Source of the DNA: an uncultured Porphyromonadaceae bacterium
GTDB taxonomy: Bacteria > Bacteroidota > Bacteroidia > Bacteroidales > Muribaculaceae
Length of the DNA: 39,637 nucleotides
NCBI GenBank assembly: GCA_947175695.1
Contig: CAMWNT010000008.1
Span: 1 to 39,637, forward strand
Direction of reading: 5' to 3'
Shown here: piece by piece, positions 24,668 to 33,038 of the stretch
Position numbering within the stretch: the first letter of the stretch is position 1
How the letters are laid out: each line of letters opens with the position of its first letter
The notes under the pieces: generated by a model
Seen by the model: the letters and a program-made list of their open reading frames with translations, nothing else
What the model was told of the DNA's origin: nothing
The model's database searches: none
Program-made: the position numbers and the translations under genes

Positions 24668-26518
24668 ATGAAAACTAAACCCGATTTGAGCTTCTGGTCG
24701 CTATGGAATCTGAGTTTCGGATTCTTTGGCGTGCAGATCGCTTATGCATTGCAGAGTGCCAATGTGTCGAGAATCTTCACAACAATCGGCGCCGATCCCC
24801 ACGACCTTTCTTATTTCTGGATTCTCCCGCCGCTGATGGGACTCGTTGTGCAACCCCTTGTCGGAATGTTCTCCGACCGCACATGGAATCGCTTCGGCCG
24901 CCGTCTACCCTATCTGATTTTCGGCGCGCTGGTGGCAGTTATCGTAATGTGTCTGCTCCCGAATGCCGGAAGCTTCCAGTTTACAGTGCAGAGTGCGATT
25001 GTATTTGGTCTGATCGCGCTGATGCTTCTCGACACATCTATCAATATGGCGATGCAGCCGTTCAAGATGCTTGTCGGCGATATGGTCAATGAGAAGCAGA
25101 AAGGCCAGGCCTACAGCATTCAGTCGTTTCTTTGCAACGCCGGATCTGTTGTCGGCTTCCTCCTCCCGTTCATCTTCGGTCTTATCGGATTGGCTAATAC
25201 GGCTCCTACAGGCGAAGTGCCGCAGACTGTCATCTGGGCCTTCTATATCGGCGCCGCTATCCTGCTGATCTGTGTGGTCTATTCGCTTGTCAAGATCAAG
25301 GAATGGCCCCCGGAAGTATATGAAATGTATAACGGCGGCTCGCAGTCGGCGGCAGAGAAGAAGACGTCGCCGAATCTCTTCAAGCTCCTTGTGCATGCTC
25401 CCTCGACTTTCTGGACCGTAGGCCTTGTGCAGTTCTTCTGCTGGTTCGCGTTCCTCTTCATGTGGACTTACACTACCAACACCGTCGCGCTCAAGGCTTA
25501 CGACACTCCGACTGTAGAGAACGTCACTGCCTTTGTTGAATCCGACGGCACCAAGATCTCCGGCAAGAACGTGCTCCTGACCAATGCCGACTATCAGATG
25601 CAGCCTATTCTCAGCCATGGCACACTTCTGGCTGAGGGTGTCATCGCAGATGGCACATTCTATCCTGCCGCCAATGTAGTGATCAATGGCAACGATACAA
25701 TAGTCAAAGATCATCACCTTGTGCTCGACGAAGCCGGAGTTTCCAAAGTGAAATACAGCACTCCTCTTGAGGGTGTTTCATCACTTGCTGTCGACGGCAA
25801 AGAGATCGCCGGCTGCTCGAAGGCGGAGGTTGTTGACTATCTCTCCCGTCTGCAGGGCGAGGCTGTGCTGACCACCGCTTCTATCGTATCGACGGATGAG
25901 TCCGGCAAAGTGACCACCGAGGATGCAAAGGAATATACAGTGGCAGATGCCGCTCGTCTTGTTCCCGAAACCAAGACTGTTCTCAACGCGGCGTCTCCGC
26001 AGTATAACGAAGCAGGCAACTGGGTAGGCATTCTTTACGCCGTGCAGGCTCTCGCGTCTGTGCTTTGGGCCGTTGTGCTTCCCCGCTTCAAGAGCCGTAA
26101 GTTCTCCTACTTCCTCTCCCTGCTTCTTGGCGGCGTAGGCTTTGTCACAATGGGCATCTTCACCAATCCCTATCTTCTCTTCATCAGCTTTGTGCTGATC
26201 GGCTGCGCATGGGCTGCAATGCTCGCATGGCCCTTCACGATCCTGACCAACTCGCTTAAGGGTGGAAATATCGGTGCGTATCTCGGCCTCTTCAACTGCA
26301 CGATCTGTCTGCCTCAGATTATTGCGGCGCTCGTCGGCGGCTGGGTCCTTTCGATCCTTTCGACTCCCGGCGAAGTGGCTCCCGAATATCTGATGATGAT
26401 TGTGGCCGGCGTGATGATCGCCATCGGCTCGCTCTGTGTCTTCATCATCAAGGAGGGCAAGGAATCCTCCGACGATATGCAGGTGCAGGAAACACCCCTC
26501 GAATCCGAAAACATCTGA
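24668..26518 (+). CDS. SLC45-like MFS transporter with large periplasmic-side insertion
   Basis: A 616-residue major facilitator transporter related to the sucrose/maltose-proton symporters (SLC45 type), some 150 residues longer than usual. The N-terminal half has six spans, with the MFS loop 2-3 motif seen as GMFSDRTWNRFGRRLP (66-81). TM7 ends in FMWTYTTNTVAL (264-275); relatives continue almost directly into the AGNWVG segment that opens TM8, but here about 160 residues (280-442) are inserted. The loop between TM7 and TM8 lies outside the cytoplasm in MFS proteins, so the insert should be periplasmic. Its composition (Val, Asp, Gly, Thr; short strands such as VVINGNDTIV) suggests a beta-rich domain. 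Substrate is probably an oligosaccharide. Downstream is a perfect-palindrome terminator. Confidence 0.85.
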   Translation: MKTKPDLSFWSLWNLSFGFFGVQIAYALQSANVSRIFTTIGADPHDLSYFWILPPLMGLVVQPLVGMFSDRTWNRFGRRLPYLIFGALVAVIVMCLLPNAGSFQFTVQSAIVFGLIALMLLDTSINMAMQPFKMLVGDMVNEKQKGQAYSIQSFLCNAGSVVGFLLPFIFGLIGLANTAPTGEVPQTVIWAFYIGAAILLICVVYSLVKIKEWPPEVYEMYNGGSQSAAEKKTSPNLFKLLVHAPSTFWTVGLVQFFCWFAFLFMWTYTTNTVALKAYDTPTVENVTAFVESDGTKISGKNVLLTNADYQMQPILSHGTLLAEGVIADGTFYPAANVVINGNDTIVKDHHLVLDEAGVSKVKYSTPLEGVSSLAVDGKEIAGCSKAEVVDYLSRLQGEAVLTTASIVSTDESGKVTTEDAKEYTVADAARLVPETKTVLNAASPQYNEAGNWVGILYAVQALASVLWAVVLPRFKSRKFSYFLSLLLGGVGFVTMGIFTNPYLLFISFVLIGCAWAAMLAWPFTILTNSLKGGNIGAYLGLFNCTICLPQIIAALVGGWVLSILSTPGEVAPEYLMMIVAGVMIAIGSLCVFIIKEGKESSDDMQVQETPLESENI

Positions 26519-26547
26519 TCCAATCGCCCACTGCGATTAAAATAAAC

Positions 26548-26579
26548 AACTCCCGCATCCGGATCCGGATGCGGGAGTT
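26548..26579. terminator. Bidirectional terminator between MFS gene and yraN
   Basis: A 32-bp perfect palindrome (AACTCCCGCATCCGGA and its complement) lies between the convergent genes. The palindrome leaves no loop, so the actual hairpin must open its centre; T richness is modest. Confidence 0.7.
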
Positions 26580-26640
26580 ACTTATTTAGTGGTGCGACGC
26601 CGGGCGACGATTACCTTCGCCATGTGGTGTGTCCGACATT

Positions 26641-27291
26641 CTATCGCGAGCGGAGCGGTGCCATAAAGGCATCCTCGATATATTCGAATTGAAAATCGAA
26701 ATAATCGCCTGTCAGCAGAGCGATGTCAAACTGATATTCGTAGACCTCGCGCTGAAGCTTGAGATAGATGTCGGCTCCGCGACACAACATCATCCGCTTC
26801 TTGGCGTCGACCGCCTCGAGTGGATCGCTGTGCCTGCCGCATCTTGCCTTGACTTCCACGAATATGATGCGATTGCCGCGCTGGGTGATGATGTCGATCT
26901 CACCGCGTCCGTGGCCCGATTTGCCGTTGGATGACGGGCTCCAGTTGATTTCGCGTATCGGCAACCCTTTTTCAAGAATATGACGCGCGGTTATGGCCTC
27001 GGCATATTTTCCCCACGCCTGCGCATACTGATGGCGGAACTTGATCTGCTCGGGGGTGAAGCCCCGGGACGAGCTTTTCTCCTCGCCGTCGGCTTTTGAA
27101 GAAGCGACCATTCTACTCATATGCCGGGCGCACATATCCGCCACAGCGTCAGCGTAGAGGAAATCATCACCGAATGTCGAGGCGTAGACCGATGCCGAAT
27201 CCCGACATCCGGGAGGCATGTCAAACGCCTCCCGCAAATAATTGCGGAAGCGTTCGGGGCATATCTCAAGCCAGTCGGGTTGGAGGTCCAT
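26641..27291 (-). CDS. yraN: YraN/UPF0102 endonuclease-like protein with N-terminal extension
   Basis: The C-terminal part (about 94-216) is the UPF0102 fold: WGKYAEAITARHILEKG, then GEIDII (130-135) and FVEVKAR (144-150), the Asp/Glu/Lys pattern of Holliday-junction-resolvase-like nucleases. Function in the cell is unsettled. The protein is 216 residues, while typical YraN proteins are near 120; the extra 93 residues at the N-terminus match nothing I recognise, and ten residues (SSNGKSGHGR) are inserted before GEID. The ATG at 27291 lies 22 bp after nadC, so the long form fits operon spacing; internal Met58 or Met61 are alternative starts that would still leave an extension. Confidence 0.82.
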   Translation of the reverse strand: MDLQPDWLEICPERFRNYLREAFDMPPGCRDSASVYASTFGDDFLYADAVADMCARHMSRMVASSKADGEEKSSSRGFTPEQIKFRHQYAQAWGKYAEAITARHILEKGLPIREINWSPSSNGKSGHGRGEIDIITQRGNRIIFVEVKARCGRHSDPLEAVDAKKRMMLCRGADIYLKLQREVYEYQFDIALLTGDYFDFQFEYIEDAFMAPLRSR

Positions 27292-27313
27292 CGGTTGTCG
27301 GTCGGTGTTGTCT

Positions 27314-28162
27314 TCAGAATGCCTTGAACGACATGTCGAGACCCTTGACGCTATGTGTCAACGCGCCCACAGAGATGAAGTCCACGCCGGCCTCGCCATA
27401 TTCGCGAAGATTCTCGATTGTGATGCCGCCGGATGACTCAGTCTCAAATTTGCCGTCGACAAGCTTCACAGCCTCGCGGGTCAGTTCAGGGGTGAAGTTG
27501 TCGAACATGATGCGGTCGACTCCGCCGATAGCCAAAACTCGACGGATATCATCGAGACTGCGCACTTCCACTTCGATCTTCAGATCCTTGCCATTCTCGC
27601 GGCAGTATTCCTTTGCACGCTCAACGGCTTTTTCGATTCCACCGGCGAAATCAATATGATTGTCTTTGATCAGAATCATGTCGTAAAGACCGATGCGGTG
27701 ATTCTTGCCGCCTCCGCAGGCCACTGCCTCTTTTTCAAGCATGCGCATGCCGGGCGTTGTCTTGCGAGTGTCGAGCACTTTTGTGTGCAGTCCGTCGAGA
27801 CGCGCCTGATAGCGGGCTGTCATGGTTGCCACGCCGCTCATGCGCTGCATGATGTTGAGCATCGTGCGCTCGGCGATAAGGAGTGATCTGACCGGTCCTT
27901 CGGCTGTGAACGCGATATCGCCCGGTTTCACGTGGGCACCATCCTTGATCATGACCGTCATGCGGATTGAGGGATCAACCTTATGGAGCACCTTCTCGGC
28001 GATCTCGACGCCCGATAGCACACCCTCTTCCTTGATGATAAGGCGGCTGCGTCCCATTGCGTCGGCCGGGATTGTGGAAAGCGTGGTGTGGTCGCCGTCG
28101 CCGAGATCTTCGGCGAATGCGAGATCAAGAAGTTCGTCGATAAGTTCGTCTTTAGTCTTCAT
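27314..28162 (-). CDS. nadC: Nicotinate-nucleotide pyrophosphorylase (quinolinate phosphoribosyltransferase)
   Basis: Converts quinolinate and PRPP to nicotinate mononucleotide in de novo NAD synthesis. The 282 residues match the family. Signatures: EDLGDGDHTT at the N-terminus, LNIMQRMSGVAT, DTRKTTPGMRMLEK, CGGGKNHRIGLYDMILIKDNH and the C-terminal ESSGGI. The frame is open to 28219, but family homology starts at the ATG at 28162 (MKTKDELIDELLDLA). Confidence 0.97.
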   Translation of the reverse strand: MKTKDELIDELLDLAFAEDLGDGDHTTLSTIPADAMGRSRLIIKEEGVLSGVEIAEKVLHKVDPSIRMTVMIKDGAHVKPGDIAFTAEGPVRSLLIAERTMLNIMQRMSGVATMTARYQARLDGLHTKVLDTRKTTPGMRMLEKEAVACGGGKNHRIGLYDMILIKDNHIDFAGGIEKAVERAKEYCRENGKDLKIEVEVRSLDDIRRVLAIGGVDRIMFDNFTPELTREAVKLVDGKFETESSGGITIENLREYGEAGVDFISVGALTHSVKGLDMSFKAF

Positions 28163-28179
28163 ATCTGAATTAAATATAT

Positions 28180-28187
28180 TAATTTTG
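28180..28187 (+). promoter_or_regulatory. Bacteroidota -7 element for rlmH
   Basis: TAATTTTG on the plus strand between nadC and rlmH; predicted start near 28194. No clear -33 element. Confidence 0.4.
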
Positions 28188-28270
28188 CAGTCGGACAAAT
28201 TGCCTTCGGCATCGCGCACCGGCCTTTTGGGCCGACAGGCGATTTTATTGCGCGAAGATACTAAAAATTT

Positions 28271-28744
28271 ATGGAAATTGTATTACTTACAATCGGCAAA
28301 ACGTCGATTTCATATATCAATGAGGGGATTGCTGAATATTGCAAACGGTTGCGACGCTACGTGACTTATAAAATCACTGAGCTTCCGGATGCCCGGAAGG
28401 CGGGCAAGGTGTCGGAGACTGAGCAAAAGGAGGCCGAGGGGACGCAGATCCTGCGGCAACTCGCTGATTCCGATATGGTAGTGTTGCTCGATGAGCGCGG
28501 ACGTGAATACACTTCGCGGGAATTCGCAGGTTTCCTTGAGCGTTCGATGGCCTCGGGTCGCAAGCGTCTCGTCTTTGTCGTCGGCGGACCTTACGGATTC
28601 TCGAAAAGTGTCTACGACCGCGCTGACTCAATGGTGTCGCTCTCGAGAATGACTTTCAATCACGAGATGGTCAGATTGTTTTTCACTGAGCAGATTTATC
28701 GCGGCATATCCATTCTCCACGGCCATCCCTATCATCACGACTGA
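28271..28744 (+). CDS. rlmH: 23S rRNA (pseudouridine-1915-N3)-methyltransferase RlmH
   Basis: SPOUT-family methyltransferase that modifies pseudouridine 1915 in helix 69 of 23S rRNA. The 157 residues match the family. Visible signatures: LDERGREYTSREFA, the SAM-binding FVVGGPYGFS and the C-terminal TFNHEMVRLFFTEQIYR followed by HGHPYHHD. It overlaps the convergent DoxX gene by 10 bp at the 3' ends. Confidence 0.97.
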   Translation: MEIVLLTIGKTSISYINEGIAEYCKRLRRYVTYKITELPDARKAGKVSETEQKEAEGTQILRQLADSDMVVLLDERGREYTSREFAGFLERSMASGRKRLVFVVGGPYGFSKSVYDRADSMVSLSRMTFNHEMVRLFFTEQIYRGISILHGHPYHHD

Positions 28745-30171
28745 TGGTCGGAAGTCGGTTGGTCGGGCTTTGCGTCGTCTTTGGTGTCTTTTGCCAGAGT
28801 GCGAAATTGCGACTCCGCCTGAGTTATCTTGGCGTCGCGTCGAGCGATGCTCTTGCGCAGCTTCGACGGGAAAAATCTTCCGAGCGCCGGCAGATATGAC
28901 AAAAACATCAGTAATGCCATCGCCAACAGATAGAATCCCGATGCGTTGAGAAGCATACTCCGGTCGTCGCGGGCATATGAAGCGGGATCACGTGAAGTGT
29001 CGGCCGATTGGAAATCTTCAGTTTCGATCGCACGCAGAGAGCTTTTCCAGACGATGCGGCCGTCGTTGACATATACGACTGCCGGATTGCCGCGCGCCAG
29101 CATCTTGATCTGAGTGTCCTCGGCTGTGTAGAGCGGATAGGCTGCAAGTGAGATATCGCGCCAGCGCTCGATATCCTCGCGCGAACCCGCGACAATGCCA
29201 ATCATATCGATATCATTGTCGTGAGCCCAGTTATAGAGAGAATTGATCTGCCATGTCGTGGAGATCGAGACACTCTTCAGGTCGGGCATCAGCAGCAGAA
29301 GTTCGCGCCCGGAAGCGTCAAGCACATCGCGGGTGACATCCTCTTCCCCATCCTCGCTCCATACGCGGAATGATTCATGCTCGGCGGCATCGACGACATT
29401 TTCATTGGCAATCTCTTTATTCTCAGCTTCCGCTTCGGGGACAGATTCGCGGCGCACAAATGTCCACCCGTCGTCTTCGTCGGGCAATTCATCCGACAGC
29501 GAGAAAGACTTTTCCACTCCATCTTTTTCGTAGATGAACGTGATTCCTTCAGCTTCGTTGTCGGCCGACGATTCGTCATCGCTGTCCGTTGTGGCGATCT
29601 CTGCGCCTACGGGAAACGGCCGGAAGTCTATTAAAGGCTGATATATGTATCCGGCCAGTCCGATAATTACGATAAACGCTGTTGTGAAGATGAAAGCCAT
29701 CCATTGAAGATAGGGGCGGATCAGGCAGCGGCAGCTTGCGTTGAAGCGAAGGAGAAAAGCTATTGCCGCCGTCAGCACCACGTTTTTCCAGAATGTGGCC
29801 CAGTTCGACAATTTGAAGGCATCCCCGAAGCATCCGCAGTCGTCGACCGGATCAGCCACTGCGATCCAAAGCGTCAGCGGCAACATAACGGCCATGAGCA
29901 GCAAAGCCCCAATCGGAGCCGAGCGCCGAAAGCATCCCACAAGTAGAAACACTCCGACCGCGAATTCAAACGCGCAAAGCGCAAACACCCCGACCAGCAA
30001 CAGATTCGTATAATCCGGGAGATTCATCGCCGCCATATAATCCTCAAATTTATATAGCGTCCCCCATGGATCGATTGCCTTTACAAATCCCGAGAATGTG
30101 AATGTCGCGCCGACTCCGAGCCGCATGAGCCATGTCAGCGGCCGGATCCATGATTTAGAATTAGTTTCCAT
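28735..30171 (-). CDS. DoxX/MauE-like membrane protein with C-terminal thioredoxin-like part
   Basis: A 478-residue membrane protein. The N-terminal part has four predicted spans of the DoxX/MauE type (LMRLGVGATFTFSGFVKAID; DDCGCFGDAFK motif). After a fifth span (about 155-180) comes a roughly 90-residue acidic, low-complexity segment, then a region resembling a thioredoxin fold (LLLLMPDL, GNPAVVYVNDGRIVWKSSL) but without a CxxC pair, then a last span and a basic tail. A role in envelope redox or electron transport is possible, but no active-site cysteines are seen in the thioredoxin-like part. The ATG at 30171 overlaps the end of the upstream DUF1599 gene by 11 bp; an ATG at 30183 is also in frame. 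Confidence 0.75.
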   Translation of the reverse strand: METNSKSWIRPLTWLMRLGVGATFTFSGFVKAIDPWGTLYKFEDYMAAMNLPDYTNLLLVGVFALCAFEFAVGVFLLVGCFRRSAPIGALLLMAVMLPLTLWIAVADPVDDCGCFGDAFKLSNWATFWKNVVLTAAIAFLLRFNASCRCLIRPYLQWMAFIFTTAFIVIIGLAGYIYQPLIDFRPFPVGAEIATTDSDDESSADNEAEGITFIYEKDGVEKSFSLSDELPDEDDGWTFVRRESVPEAEAENKEIANENVVDAAEHESFRVWSEDGEEDVTRDVLDASGRELLLLMPDLKSVSISTTWQINSLYNWAHDNDIDMIGIVAGSREDIERWRDISLAAYPLYTAEDTQIKMLARGNPAVVYVNDGRIVWKSSLRAIETEDFQSADTSRDPASYARDDRSMLLNASGFYLLAMALLMFLSYLPALGRFFPSKLRKSIARRDAKITQAESQFRTLAKDTKDDAKPDQPTSDHQS

Positions 30172-30745
30172 GGCCGGGGGCATCCTTTTCTTCCGAGAGG
30201 CGGATCAGCGCGAAAAGTGCGTAATTGATCATATCCATATAATTGGCGTCGACACCTTCGGATATGATAGTCTGTCCGAGATGCGATTCGATTTCTTTTG
30301 TGCGGAGCAGTTTCTGAAGTATGATGTCGGTGAAGCTGCTGATCCGCATTCCCCGCCAGGCCTCGTCATAGTCGTGATTCTTGTCGAGCATCAGAGAAGT
30401 GGAATCGGCGACAGCCTTGTCGTAGAGGCGAAGCGCCTCGTCATGATCCAGACCTTCGCCTGTGCCGAGGCTCAGCTGGATAAGCGCCATGGCGCAATAA
30501 TTGACGATGCCGATGAACTCCGGCTCGATCCCCTCGGCCACAGCCGAGCGGCCCCCTTTCTCCTCAAGCGATCGGATGCGGCGCGCCTTGATATAGATCT
30601 GGTCGGTCAGCGACGACGGACGCATGATACGCCAGGATGTGCCGTAGTCTTGCATTTTCTTCTGATATATATCGCGGCATCTGGCGATTTCGCGGGTAAA
30701 CTCCTCTTTAGTGTCGTATTTGACAGCGGATTGGGTGTCTTGCAT
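30161..30745 (-). CDS. DUF1599 protein, two tandem domain copies
   Basis: A 194-residue soluble protein of unknown function in which the same about-65-residue unit occurs twice: DYGTSWRIMRPSSLTDQIYIKARRI with IVNYCAMALIQL (first half) and DYDEAWRGMRISSFTDIILQKLLR with MINYALFALIRL (second half). This matches DUF1599, sometimes called a nucleotide-modification-associated domain. It precedes and overlaps the DoxX gene; this pairing is common in Bacteroidota, so a shared process is likely, though unnamed. Confidence 0.85.
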   Translation of the reverse strand: MQDTQSAVKYDTKEEFTREIARCRDIYQKKMQDYGTSWRIMRPSSLTDQIYIKARRIRSLEEKGGRSAVAEGIEPEFIGIVNYCAMALIQLSLGTGEGLDHDEALRLYDKAVADSTSLMLDKNHDYDEAWRGMRISSFTDIILQKLLRTKEIESHLGQTIISEGVDANYMDMINYALFALIRLSEEKDAPGHGN

Positions 30746-30848
30746 AATGTGAAAACCGGGTTGTGGATTATTCTATCGGCCGTCTTGAAGGTCTTATGTC
30801 GGGGATGGGTGTTTCGCCGCTCCCCTCCTTCTGCGGCATAAATTTTTG

Positions 30849-30856
30849 CAAAAATA
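30849..30856 (-). promoter_or_regulatory. Bacteroidota -7 element for DUF1599-DoxX
   Basis: Minus-strand TATTTTTG matches TAnnTTTG; a T-rich tract lies at about -33. Confidence 0.45.
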
Positions 30857-30889
30857 GCGATTTTCCTTTTATGTATGAAAAAAAAGCAC

Positions 30890-30897
30890 TATTTTTG
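30890..30897 (+). promoter_or_regulatory. Bacteroidota -7 element for the aguA operon
   Basis: TATTTTTG matches TAnnTTTG; predicted start near 30904, giving a leader of about 150 nt. Confidence 0.5.
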
Positions 30898-30959
30898 AAT
30901 CTTGGAACGGTCAAAGAGTGTGTTTGGATTTAACACTATTAAAGAAAGCCGTCTCCAGG

Positions 30960-30993
30960 CAAGAATCTTTTTTTACTCGCATGAGGATTCTTG
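30960..30993 (+). promoter_or_regulatory. Leader hairpin upstream of agmatine deiminase gene
   Basis: CAAGAATC and GATTCTTG pair over 8 bp around an 18-nt loop that contains seven consecutive T residues. It lies within the predicted mRNA leader. Confidence 0.4.
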
Positions 30994-31053
30994 TCGGCCG
31001 GCGATTTCTCCTTTTCGTCGGCATATTTGTGTTGAATTTTTCAATAGTTACTT

Positions 31054-32103
31054 ATGTATAAGACTCGCTTTCTTGCGGAATGGGAGCCGCAAGGGGGAAT
31101 ATTGATGGCGCTTCCCGACACTTTCACCGATTGGGAGTATATGTTGATCGAAGTGCTCGACTGCTATGCGCGTATCATTTCGGCAATGACGTCCGAAGGG
31201 GTGCGCGTCGTGTTGCTCTGCGCTTCGCGCGAACGCGCCGTCGAGCTTTTGGGGTCGATCGTAGAGCAGCCGCTCGTCACTTTGGTAGAGGCTGAATACA
31301 ACGACACCTGGACCCGCGACTACGGCCCGCTGGCAGTGGAGCGTGCCGGTCGCAACCGCGCGCTTGACTTCGGCTTCAACGGCTGGGGACTAAAATTCGC
31401 TTCCGATCGCGACAACCTCGTCAATCTTCATCTGCGCGACAAATTCATCATCCTCCCCGCCCAATACCGCAACGAACGCGATTTCACTCTCGAAGGGGGA
31501 TCCGTAGAGACCGACGGCCGGGGCACGATCCTGACCACTACCCGATGCCTGACTTCGCCCAACCGCAACGGCGGCAAATCGATCGCTCAGCTCAATGAGA
31601 TCCTTCATGATCGACTCGGGGCAAGCCACGTCTTATGGCTCAACTACGGCGCGCTGGAAGGCGATGACACCGACTCGCATATCGACACGCTCGCCCGCAT
31701 GGCTCCCGGCGACACGATTATCTTCACAGGATGCCGCAATGTCGACGACCCTCACTTCGAGCAGCTGTTGACCATGCGTGCCGAGCTGACTCTCTTCCGC
31801 ACTCCCTCGGGCGATCCCTATAATCTCGTTGAGCTCCCTCTCCCCGATCCTATCTACGACTCCGACGGCTGTCGTCTGCCGGCCACGTATGCCAATTATC
31901 TTGTCACAGATCGAGTCATTTTCATGCCGACCTACGCCCAGCCGGCCAACGACACACTGGCATGCCAGACAATCCGCATCGCATTCCCCGACCATAAGGT
32001 CGTGCCTGTTGACTGCCGTGCGCTTATCTGCCAGCATGGATCGCTTCATTGCGCCACAATGCAGCTTCACGCCGGATTCTTCAATGATGCCATCGGGGAA
32101 TGA
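31054..32103 (+). CDS. aguA: Agmatine deiminase
   Basis: Hydrolyses agmatine to N-carbamoylputrescine and ammonia; member of the Porphyromonas-type peptidylarginine/agmatine deiminase family. The 349 residues match. Visible are FLAEWEPQGGILMALP, the NDTWTRDYGP substrate-binding segment, FTLEGGSVETDG, the DTDSHIDTLAR segment with catalytic His, and a C-terminal catalytic Cys (Cys333) in HGSLHC; the usual context is GGGNIHC, so the residues before the Cys differ somewhat. The next gene is the partner amidase, which supports the agmatine rather than the peptidylarginine reaction. Confidence 0.92.
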   Translation: MYKTRFLAEWEPQGGILMALPDTFTDWEYMLIEVLDCYARIISAMTSEGVRVVLLCASRERAVELLGSIVEQPLVTLVEAEYNDTWTRDYGPLAVERAGRNRALDFGFNGWGLKFASDRDNLVNLHLRDKFIILPAQYRNERDFTLEGGSVETDGRGTILTTTRCLTSPNRNGGKSIAQLNEILHDRLGASHVLWLNYGALEGDDTDSHIDTLARMAPGDTIIFTGCRNVDDPHFEQLLTMRAELTLFRTPSGDPYNLVELPLPDPIYDSDGCRLPATYANYLVTDRVIFMPTYAQPANDTLACQTIRIAFPDHKVVPVDCRALICQHGSLHCATMQLHAGFFNDAIGE

Positions 32104-32128
32104 TCCCGGCAATTAAAAATTTTGAAAC

Positions 32129-33019
32129 ATGAAAGTAGGAATAGTCCAACATTTTTTCTCCGAAGATATTGACTCCAACCGCAGCCGCAATCTCGCGGCC
32201 ATCCAGAATCTGGCCGACGAAGGCGCCGAACTCATAGCCCTATCCGAGCTCCACGATTCGCTCTATTTCTGCCAGACCGAGAATGTGGATCTCTTCGATC
32301 TGGCGGTGGAACTGCCTGGCGAATTCACGGATTTTTATGCCGAGGCGGCCCGCGTCAACGGCGTCGTGATCGTGGCGAGCGCTTTCGAGCGTCGTGCTCC
32401 GGGATTATATCATAACACAGCCGTTGTGTTTGAAAAAGACGGATCGATAGCGGGGGTCTACCGCAAGATGCATATCCCGGATGATCCCGGCTTCTATGAG
32501 AAGTTCTATTTTGCGCCGGGTGATATCGGCTTTAAGCCGATCGACACATCTGTAGGCCGCATAGGTGTGCTGGTGTGTTGGGATCAATGGTATCCGGAAG
32601 CCGCCCGTCTTATGGCGCTTGCCGGCGCCGAGCTGCTCGTCTATCCGACAGCGATCGGTTGGAATCCCGACGATCCCGACGATGAGAAGCGTCGTCAGCG
32701 CGAGGCCTGGATCACAGTCATGCGCGGCCACGCCGTCGCCAACGGCCTGCCTGTCGTGGCTGTCAATCGTGTCGGATATGAAGAAGATCCGTCGGAATCC
32801 ACTTCCGGCATCGATTTCTGGGGATCGAGCTTTGTGGCCGGTCCGCAGGGAGAGTTTCTGACACTCTGCGCTGAAAATGCAGCTGAAGAGAAGGTGGTGG
32901 ATATCGACATGAAGCGTTGCGAGAATGTGCGCCGCTGGTGGCCGTTCCTTCGCGACCGCCGCATAGATGCATATGCCGACATCACACGCCGCTTTATCGA
33001 CCCTCACACCCTTCATTGA
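32129..33019 (+). CDS. aguB: N-carbamoylputrescine amidase
   Basis: Nitrilase-superfamily amidase that converts N-carbamoylputrescine to putrescine, CO2 and ammonia. The Glu-Lys-Cys triad is Glu40 (ALSEL), Lys113 (YRKMHIPDD) and Cys150 (VLVCWDQWYPEAARL); CWDQWYPE is the signature of this subfamily. 296 residues, normal. It follows aguA by 25 bp, and the two together make putrescine from agmatine. Confidence 0.95.
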   Translation: MKVGIVQHFFSEDIDSNRSRNLAAIQNLADEGAELIALSELHDSLYFCQTENVDLFDLAVELPGEFTDFYAEAARVNGVVIVASAFERRAPGLYHNTAVVFEKDGSIAGVYRKMHIPDDPGFYEKFYFAPGDIGFKPIDTSVGRIGVLVCWDQWYPEAARLMALAGAELLVYPTAIGWNPDDPDDEKRRQREAWITVMRGHAVANGLPVVAVNRVGYEEDPSESTSGIDFWGSSFVAGPQGEFLTLCAENAAEEKVVDIDMKRCENVRRWWPFLRDRRIDAYADITRRFIDPHTLH

Positions 33020-33038
33020 CCGACCTCCTTGGCAACAA

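Larger units (their letters stand above)
30746..31053. other. Divergent intergenic region with facing promoters and leader hairpin
   Basis: No gene is supported. It carries back-to-back promoter elements (30849-30856 minus, 30890-30897 plus), a copy of the dispersed AT-rich element (30922-30946) and an 8-bp perfect hairpin (30960-30993) in the agmatine deiminase leader. Confidence 0.6.
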
